Assembly: GCF_937875145.1 (NCBI RefSeq)
Contig: NZ_CALNCS010000244.1
Coordinates: 1-9,766 of the forward strand
DNA from: Alkalibaculum bacchi
Lineage (GTDB): Bacteria > Bacillota > Clostridia > Eubacteriales > Alkalibacteraceae
Length of the DNA: 9,766 nt
Direction of reading: 5' to 3'
Of this stretch, positions 5,897 to 9,766 are shown piece after piece. The notes beneath the pieces were generated by a model. That model was not told where the DNA came from. It ran no database searches and saw nothing but the letters and a program-made list of their open reading frames with translations. Numbering within the stretch: the first letter of the stretch is position 1; every line of letters starts with the position of its first letter. A program made the translations under genes and the position numbers.

Positions 5897-6472
5897 CTAG
5901 TTGAAATATTTATTGTCATAACGGTCAAACCATTCTTGCTGATCTGCTAAATCTAATGCTAATTGCGCAACTTCACGCCACGTGTGAGATGCTCCATAAT
6001 TAACACCGTCTATAGTTTCCCAACCTTGATTTTCAGCATTGTCTACTAATGCTTTGAGCGTATCGATGTCCTTAGTCATGCGATGATCTCGCTTATCGTA
6101 TTGCTTTGATGCTTTTAGAGTAGGCTTAGGATTAGGTATTTTGACAACGTTCGGGCGTTGATTCTTGCTGTATGCGTCCAAAGCGTATTTTGCTTCTTGC
6201 AAGGGCATTAACTGAGTAGAAATAAGAATGAATTTAAGATCAGATTCTTGTTTACTTTGCACTAAGTCGCCTTGCATTAGAGCCGTAGTGTTTTGATCGT
6301 TGCCGTCATGGAATATTTCAGCATCTACACCATTTTCAATAAGTCGCTCTTCATAGTCTTTTGAAGCGTCCTTGCATTTCAAGAAATCAGTTTCGGGACT
6401 ATTAGAGCTGAGTTGATAGAGCTTTTGTCCAATTCTAATAACATCGTCATTATTGATAAGATATTTCGTCAT
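5897..6472 (-). CDS. Unknown satellite/prophage operon protein (191 aa)
   Basis: I do not recognise this protein. The start is taken as the ATG at 6472, because AAAGG lies about 11 bases before it and the frame upstream overlaps the preceding gene without any binding site. It is soluble and polar, with no membrane segment. The N-terminal half carries short hydrophobic pieces (KYLINNDDVIRIGQKLYQL, DLKFILISTQLMPLQEAKYAL). A basic, proline-bearing linker (NPKPTLKASKQYDKRDHR) leads to a C-terminal helical part with tryptophans (NQGWETIDGVNYGASHTWRE, DQQEWFDRYD). It lies between an unknown small gene and the excisionase-like gene. It could modulate helper-phage functions, but nothing in the sequence shows this. 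Confidence 0.65.
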   Translation of the reverse strand: MTKYLINNDDVIRIGQKLYQLSSNSPETDFLKCKDASKDYEERLIENGVDAEIFHDGNDQNTTALMQGDLVQSKQESDLKFILISTQLMPLQEAKYALDAYSKNQRPNVVKIPNPKPTLKASKQYDKRDHRMTKDIDTLKALVDNAENQGWETIDGVNYGASHTWREVAQLALDLADQQEWFDRYDNKYFN

Positions 6473-6491
6473 TTTTGATTTTGCCTTTCTA

Positions 6492-6794
6492 TTAAAAATT
6501 TGCTTTGAGTTCGTGAGATGCAAGCCGTTTGGTTTTAGCGTTCCATTTATCAAATTCTTTTTGATTACAGAACCATTGATTTTTGAAAATGAAGCCGAAC
6601 GTCTCAGCATTGAATTTAAAAACCGCTATTCTTATTTGTTCTAGTGTCGTCTTAATAACTCTATCGTGAGTTCTGATAGTTACAGTAGTACAAGGATTGC
6701 GGTAGCTAATAGAGCCAAAAACGGGGTCGTCTAGTTGCTTTAATCCAATAATTGCATCATTGATTGTTATCTCTTTGTCTTTTGATTGTTTCAT
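6492..6794 (-). CDS. Unknown small operon protein (100 aa)
   Basis: I do not recognise this protein. It has a short polar start, then alternating hydrophobic segments typical of beta strands (PVFGSISYRNPCTTVTIRTH), then an aromatic stretch (ETFGFIFKNQWFCNQKEFDK) and a basic tail. No membrane helix or catalytic motif is visible. A good AAAGGAG precedes the ATG at 6794 and overlaps the end of the gene before it, which ends two bases upstream, so the two are translationally linked. The gene after it starts 19 bases downstream. Confidence 0.65.
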   Translation of the reverse strand: MKQSKDKEITINDAIIGLKQLDDPVFGSISYRNPCTTVTIRTHDRVIKTTLEQIRIAVFKFNAETFGFIFKNQWFCNQKEFDKWNAKTKRLASHELKANF

Positions 6795-6796
6795 TT

Positions 6797-7234
6797 TTAA
6801 TTTTCTCCTTTCGATTCTTGGTTCATGTCTGCAAAGAGTTTGCGTCCTAGTGGCGTTGATCTCATTGCATCGTGAACCTTGTTTCTTTCTGCGAGTTCGT
6901 GAGCATCTCGGCTCATAAAGTCTAAATACTCTTGAACGTCTTTAAACTTGTAATACCCGTTATCCCGTGTACTACCAACGTCTAGGGACTTTGATTTCAA
7001 TCTCTTAACAACGTCTGATAATTTTCTTCTACTGATACCTAATATTTCAGTAAAGTAACTGCTAGGTCGGGCGTTTTCCTTGCCAGTCGATAGCAAGTTA
7101 TAAACTCGTTTCTCTATACTTGTCAGCTTTGCATCCCCGCTAGGGAACGTTAATCCGTCAAGATTAAGGGTCATTTGTGCGCTTACTTTCGACTTGTTGC
7201 TTTGCATAGTCTTACTGGATTTGGTCTCGCTCAT
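6797..7234 (-). CDS. Winged-helix DNA-binding protein, function unknown
   Basis: This 145-residue protein has a serine/lysine-rich, probably disordered N terminus (1-35). Residues 40-97 are a winged helix: SIEKRVYNLLSTGKENARPS is the first helix and turn, SYFTEILGISRRKLSDVVKR the helix-turn-helix, and VGSTRDNGYYKF the wing. Residues 98-135 are helical and charged. The ATG at 7234 follows the stop of the Cro-like gene with no gap, so the two are translationally coupled, and its binding site (AAAGGAGGCG) lies inside that gene. It is the second gene after the early promoter, which suggests a regulator or a replication accessory. Confidence 0.65.
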   Translation of the reverse strand: MSETKSSKTMQSNKSKVSAQMTLNLDGLTFPSGDAKLTSIEKRVYNLLSTGKENARPSSYFTEILGISRRKLSDVVKRLKSKSLDVGSTRDNGYYKFKDVQEYLDFMSRDAHELAERNKVHDAMRSTPLGRKLFADMNQESKGEN

Positions 7235-7453
7235 TTAGTTCGCCTCCTTTACAAGATCATGGTTATATTGATTAACCAACCAATCATTCAACTTCTTAAA
7301 AGTTGCTGAATTAACGTTACGGTGATCGTGCTTGAAGATGTCAATTAGTGTCCATTTGCTAACGCCAGTAGCATTAGCTAAGCTCACAATAGATAAATCA
7401 AGTTCGCCACGTTTACGCTTAATTGCTGTAGCTTGTTGATCTGTTAGCTTCAT
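7235..7453 (-). CDS. Cro-like helix-turn-helix regulator
   Basis: This 72-residue protein is the first gene of the leftward operon, divergent from the repressor. Residues 20-39 (LSIVSLANATGVSKWTLIDI) form a helix-turn-helix of the XRE/Cro type, with supporting helices on both sides and a short tail. It probably competes with the repressor for the three operators between them and favours the excised or replicating state. The ATG at 7453 is chosen because a G-rich binding site (GAGGGGGG) lies about 8 bases before it. A possible TTG start 7 codons earlier would lie across that site. Confidence 0.75.
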   Translation of the reverse strand: MKLTDQQATAIKRKRGELDLSIVSLANATGVSKWTLIDIFKHDHRNVNSATFKKLNDWLVNQYNHDLVKEAN

Positions 7454-7468
7454 GTTCTTGCCCCCCTC

Positions 7469-7481
7469 TCTCAATCTGAGA
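7469..7481. promoter_or_regulatory. Operator 1 of the lysogeny switch
   Basis: TCTCAATCTGAGA is a perfect 5+3+5 inverted repeat (TCTCA/TGAGA). It lies next to the -10 of the leftward promoter, around its likely transcription start, where a bound repressor would block it. Confidence 0.7.
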
Positions 7482-7483
7482 AT

Positions 7484-7513
7484 ATTATAATACTCTCATT
7501 TTGAGAAAGTCAA
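7484..7513 (-). promoter_or_regulatory. Leftward early promoter
   Basis: On the - strand TTGACT (7508-7513) and TATAAT (7484-7489) are separated by 18 bp, close to the sigma-A consensus. Operator 2 fills the spacer. It drives the Cro-like gene and the operon through to the initiator, subject to the terminator at 5466. Confidence 0.75.
7494..7506. promoter_or_regulatory. Operator 2 of the lysogeny switch
   Basis: TCTCATTTTGAGA has perfect 5-bp arms and lies between the -35 and -10 of the leftward promoter. It is centred 25 bp from operator 1. Confidence 0.7.
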
Positions 7514-7521
7514 CGTAAATA

Positions 7522-7550
7522 TTCTCATTTTGAGTGAAAAATGATAGTAT
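7522..7550 (+). promoter_or_regulatory. Promoter of the repressor gene
   Basis: TTCTCA (7522-7527) and TAGTAT (7545-7550) are 17 bp apart, a weak sigma-A promoter. The -35 overlaps operator 3, so autoregulation is likely. AGGGAGGTGA at 7558-7567 serves the repressor gene. Confidence 0.5.
7523..7535. promoter_or_regulatory. Operator 3 of the lysogeny switch
   Basis: TCTCATTTTGAGT matches operator 2 except for its last base. It is centred 29 bp from operator 2 and overlaps the -35 of the repressor promoter. The slightly degenerate arm suggests lower affinity. Confidence 0.65.
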
Positions 7551-7572
7551 ATCAGTTAGGGAGGTGAGCTAA

Positions 7573-8166
7573 TTGCAGAACAGATTAAAGGAACTAAGGC
7601 AAAAAAATAACCTAACTCTAAAAGAATTAGGTCAAAAAGTTGGGATGGCAAATAATACTTTGAGTCAATATGAAACAGGTAAGCGTGAGCCAAAACTTGA
7701 AACATGGAAAAAATTAGCTGATTTTTTTGATGTACCTGTTTCTTATCTGCAAGGATTTGGATTATCAAACGAACAAGCTATAAATATTGCGTGGGATTGG
7801 GCATATAACAAAAGAAGTTATGAAAAACACCCAATGAATAAACTACTTGAAGCATTTTTTAAAGAAAATTATAGTCGTGAAGAAATAAAAGAAATATTTA
7901 AAAATAAACAATCCTTTGCTCACTTTATGAATAAAATATTTAAATCTGTTTTTAATTACTATTCTTTGTCTAAGATGAAAAATCAAGACGACTTAGAAAG
8001 GACGCTTGCTATGTGCGTTGGTGCTTCAACCAAGTACGGTGTATATGATTCAGTTATAGCGCAACTAGATAGCGTAGATTTTAAAAACGACAGTGATGAA
8101 AGAATACATGAAGTGTTAGAGGGAATATTAACTGATATATTTATGTACATTGATAAGGTTAAATGA
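7573..8166 (+). CDS. XRE-family master repressor without a peptidase domain
   Basis: This 197-residue protein is predicted to keep the element silent. Residues 1-60 form a classic XRE/Cro-CI helix-turn-helix (RLKELRQKNNLTLKELGQKV, GMANNTLSQYETGKREPKLE, TWKKLADFFDVPVSYLQG). Residues 66-197 are helical and charged, and I see no S24 (LexA-like) self-cleavage domain. It starts at TTG 7573, supported by GGAGGTG six bases upstream; no in-frame ATG lies near the start. Without self-cleavage, release should need another protein, as with the SaPI repressor Stl and helper-phage inducers. It is read toward int and is divergent from the Cro-like gene across the three operators. Confidence 0.85.
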   Translation: MQNRLKELRQKNNLTLKELGQKVGMANNTLSQYETGKREPKLETWKKLADFFDVPVSYLQGFGLSNEQAINIAWDWAYNKRSYEKHPMNKLLEAFFKENYSREEIKEIFKNKQSFAHFMNKIFKSVFNYYSLSKMKNQDDLERTLAMCVGASTKYGVYDSVIAQLDSVDFKNDSDERIHEVLEGILTDIFMYIDKVK

Positions 8167-8391
8167 ATTATCAGTTTATTAGTTATTTCTTTTAGTAATT
8201 AGGTTGATAGTTCATCATCCCTCGCACTGGAGGTTTATAACATCTGCGTAAAATTGCGCACGTATTGGATTGCTTCAAAAGCTAGGCATTGAACCGCCTT
8301 AATTTAAGTGGTCCTTGTGAGTGGTCGTTCTGTATACGTGCTTTATTGTCCCGTCTCGTTAGGGATGAAACGCCTTTGCATGTCTTTATTT

Positions 8392-8420
8392 TTCACAACT
8401 TATCACAAACCGTGATATAT
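8392..8420 (+). promoter_or_regulatory. Possible integrase promoter
   Basis: TTCACA (8392-8397) and ATATAT (8415-8420) are 17 bp apart. The match is modest. The 28-bp repeat lies directly downstream, where a bound protein would affect transcription. Confidence 0.4.
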
Positions 8421-8437
8421 CAATTACTCATTAAAAA

Positions 8438-8465
8438 CCTTTGATTAGCTCGTTTGCGCCAACAA
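8438..8465 (+). repeat. Copy 1 of the 28-bp leader repeat, in front of int
   Basis: This copy is identical to 5506-5533 over 28 bases, and the similarity to the inverted copy at 185-218 extends further left, to about 8432. It ends 20 bases before the integrase start, between the likely promoter and the ribosome binding site (AAGAGG, 8471-8476). Confidence 0.85.
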
Positions 8466-8485
8466 TCGAAAAGAGGTTATGACTA

Positions 8486-9637
8486 ATGAATAATGATATT
8501 AAGGAATACACCACGCCCAGTGGCAAGAAACGTTATAAGTTTGCTATCTATGTTGGTAAAAGCGAGGTTACGGGGGAGTCAATACAAGCCCGCAAACGTG
8601 GCTTTAAGAGCTATGAAGATGCTTTAAAATGCTACGCTTTGATTAGTAGCAAGATAGCAGATAACACTTATACAGGGCTAGAAATCAAAAATCATAAAGT
8701 ATCCGATGTTTATCGTGTTTGGCTAGATTCGTACAAGGATACGGTAAAGACGTCTACTTTGGTAAATGTAAAGCAATTCTTTAAGAACCATATCTTAAAA
8801 GATTTAGGTAGCTACTATATCGAACGACTAACGCCTTTTAAATGTCAGAGTGTCGCTCAAAAGTGGGCGCTTGAATTGCCAAAAACATTTAATACATTGA
8901 TAATTTATTCCAATAAGCTGTTAGATTATGCGGTACGGTTCGATTACATTCGAAAAAATCCAATGAGAATGATAATCAAACCTAAAAAGCAAGTGGAACA
9001 CAAGGAGTTCACCGACTTTTATACCAAACAGGAACTAAACGCTTTTTTAAAAGCATCTAAAAATGAGAATATTAAGATATATACATTCTTTCGCTTGCTT
9101 GCCTATAGTGGAATGCGCAAAGGTGAAGCATTAGCGCTTAAATGGTCAGATATTGACTTTACTAGTAGTACTATTAGCATTAACAAAACGGTTTCTATTG
9201 GTAACAAGCATAGAGTAGTGGTCAACAATACTACGAAAACCAAAAGAAACAGAGCAATTTCTATGGATGCTAGAACGATGCAATTATTAAAAGAGTGGCG
9301 TTTTCAGCAAAGACGGGACTTGCTACGGCTAGGCTTTAATCCTTTTGATAAAGAGCAAGTAGTATTTCAAAACTTCGATAATGAGGTTGTGCGTCCAAAT
9401 CTTGTAGCGGTGTGGAATAAAAGAATCTGCGATAAGAACGGGCTAAGACGTATCAAAATACACGGTTTTAGACATACTCACGCTTCTTTATTGTTTGATG
9501 CGGGTGTTCCTATGGAAGACGTAAAACAACGGTTAGGACATGCAAGCATTCAAACTACAATGGACATATACACTCACGTTACTAAGGACAAACAAGACAA
9601 AACGGCTCTGAGTTTTGCTCAATACATGGAAAACTAG
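8486..9637 (+). CDS. int: Tyrosine site-specific integrase (Tn916/phage type)
   Basis: This 383-residue enzyme would integrate and excise the element between attP and attB. Residues 1-60 (SGKKRYKFAIYVGKSEVTG) are an AP2-like arm-binding domain. Residues 70-155 are the SAM-like core-binding domain. Residues 170-370 are the catalytic domain. The full catalytic set is visible: R211 (YSGMRKGEAL), K251 (TKTKRNRAI), H326 and R329 (HGFRHTH), H352 (LGHASIQTT) and the nucleophile Y362 (MDIYTHV). Length is normal for the family and nothing is broken. The ATG at 8486 has AAGAGG nine bases before it. The nearby right-end repeat at 9712 is its likely core site. It is read in the same direction as the repressor, 319 bases downstream. 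Confidence 0.95.
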   Translation: MNNDIKEYTTPSGKKRYKFAIYVGKSEVTGESIQARKRGFKSYEDALKCYALISSKIADNTYTGLEIKNHKVSDVYRVWLDSYKDTVKTSTLVNVKQFFKNHILKDLGSYYIERLTPFKCQSVAQKWALELPKTFNTLIIYSNKLLDYAVRFDYIRKNPMRMIIKPKKQVEHKEFTDFYTKQELNAFLKASKNENIKIYTFFRLLAYSGMRKGEALALKWSDIDFTSSTISINKTVSIGNKHRVVVNNTTKTKRNRAISMDARTMQLLKEWRFQQRRDLLRLGFNPFDKEQVVFQNFDNEVVRPNLVAVWNKRICDKNGLRRIKIHGFRHTHASLLFDAGVPMEDVKQRLGHASIQTTMDIYTHVTKDKQDKTALSFAQYMEN

Positions 9638-9646
9638 GTCAAAAGT

Positions 9647-9671
9647 AGCAATATTCGGAACAATATTTTTT
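9647..9671. repeat. Right-end paired GCAATATT repeat, possible integrase arm site
   Basis: AGCAATATT-CGGA-ACAATATT plus a T tract matches the left-end repeat at 158-183 in order, spacing and orientation. It lies 10 bases after the integrase stop and about 40 bases inside the right core repeat. Confidence 0.5.
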
Positions 9672-9710
9672 AGAAATGCTCTAAACGCTTGATACTGTAA
9701 GGCAAGAAAT

Positions 9711-9745
9711 AAAATTAGCACTTAAAGTAGAAAAGTGCTAATTTT
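9711..9745. terminator. Perfect hairpin terminator containing the right att core
   Basis: AAAATTAGCACTT (9711-9723), loop AAAGTAGAA, then AAGTGCTAATTTT (9733-9745) forms a perfect 13-bp stem. Most of it is the 26-bp repeat, and the distal arm is completed by flanking bases outside the repeat. It can end the int transcript and any host transcript arriving from the other side. Confidence 0.75.
9712..9737. repeat. Right attachment site (attR) core, 26-bp direct repeat
   Basis: This is the exact partner of 30-55. It is 74 bases past the end of the integrase gene, the usual place for the att site of a tyrosine integrase. Confidence 0.8.
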
Positions 9746-9766
9746 CTCTTGCATTATCTTCAAAAA

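Larger units (their letters stand above)
8167..8485. other. Non-coding region between repressor and integrase (319 bp)
   Basis: I see no gene on either strand. Small structures are present: TGTCCC/GGGA and TATCAC/GTGATA hairpins, and an imperfect tandem repeat (AAGTGGTCCTTGT, then GAGTGGTCGTTCT) near 8308-8333. The 3' part holds the probable int promoter and the 28-bp repeat. In lactobacillus prophages this interval often carries superinfection-exclusion genes; none is left here. Confidence 0.5.

Noticed and set aside
6473..6610. N-terminal extension of the 191-residue protein to 6610
   Set aside because: The extension overlaps the upstream gene by more than 100 bases and lacks a ribosome binding site. 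The ATG at 6472 has AAAGG.
7454..7474. TTG start of the Cro-like gene at 7474
   Set aside because: It would start across operator 1 and place the good G-rich ribosome binding site inside the gene.
8167..8435. tRNA or other structured RNA between repressor and integrase
   Set aside because: A GGTTCAAT-like stretch appears on the - strand, but no acceptor stem, anticodon arm or D arm can be built around it.

Overview
The window looks like a low-GC Gram-positive genome, most likely a lactobacillus (Lactobacillaceae). The evidence is the AT-rich sequence, the AGGAGG-type ribosome binding sites, the lactobacillus-phage style lysogeny genes, and the remnants of IS982-like and IS66-like transposases beside an exopolysaccharide-type glycosyltransferase. 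This assignment is an inference from style, not from a database match.

Nearly the whole window reads as one integrated mobile element. A 26-bp perfect direct repeat occurs at 30-55 and 9712-9737 and is the best candidate for attL/attR. The right copy lies inside a perfect 13-bp hairpin, so the integration target appears to be a transcription terminator. An intact tyrosine integrase (8486-9637) sits at the right end. Next to it is a lysogeny switch: a repressor read rightward (7573-8166) and a Cro-like regulator read leftward (7235-7453), separated by divergent promoters and three TCTCA-NNN-TGAGA-like operators. A tight leftward operon follows: a winged-helix protein, two unknown proteins, an AlpA/excisionase-like protein, and a replication initiator (3980-5443). 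The initiator carries four iterons at exact 23-bp spacing inside its own coding sequence. A bidirectional terminator (3943-3971) separates it from a convergent ArpU-like late regulator (3255-3707). No capsid, tail, portal, terminase or lysis gene is present. This is the layout of a phage satellite of the phage-inducible chromosomal island (PICI) type, or of a very reduced prophage derivative.

The left part (about 60-2540) is a decaying accessory region. It holds an internally deleted IS982-like element with both terminal inverted repeats, abutting an IS66-type transposase fragment. An intact GT2 glycosyltransferase (881-1939) with its own terminator follows. Then comes a broken gene (2080-2537) whose reconstructed product resembles the N-terminal winged-helix part of Mrr-type restriction enzymes. 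The stretch 2538-3254 is non-coding, with two hairpin terminators and a GC-rich patch.

Inferred working model: the repressor, which lacks a peptidase domain, holds the leftward operon off. On induction the Cro-like protein and its neighbours are made, the excisionase-like protein and integrase excise the element, and Rep fires the origin inside its own gene. Spread would then need a helper phage, perhaps influenced by the ArpU-like protein. The glycosyltransferase would be cargo, possibly altering the host surface. Two repeat families that ordinary annotation does not explain tie the parts together: a 28-34 bp repeat in front of int, in front of rep and near attL, and a paired GCAATATT repeat inside both ends.
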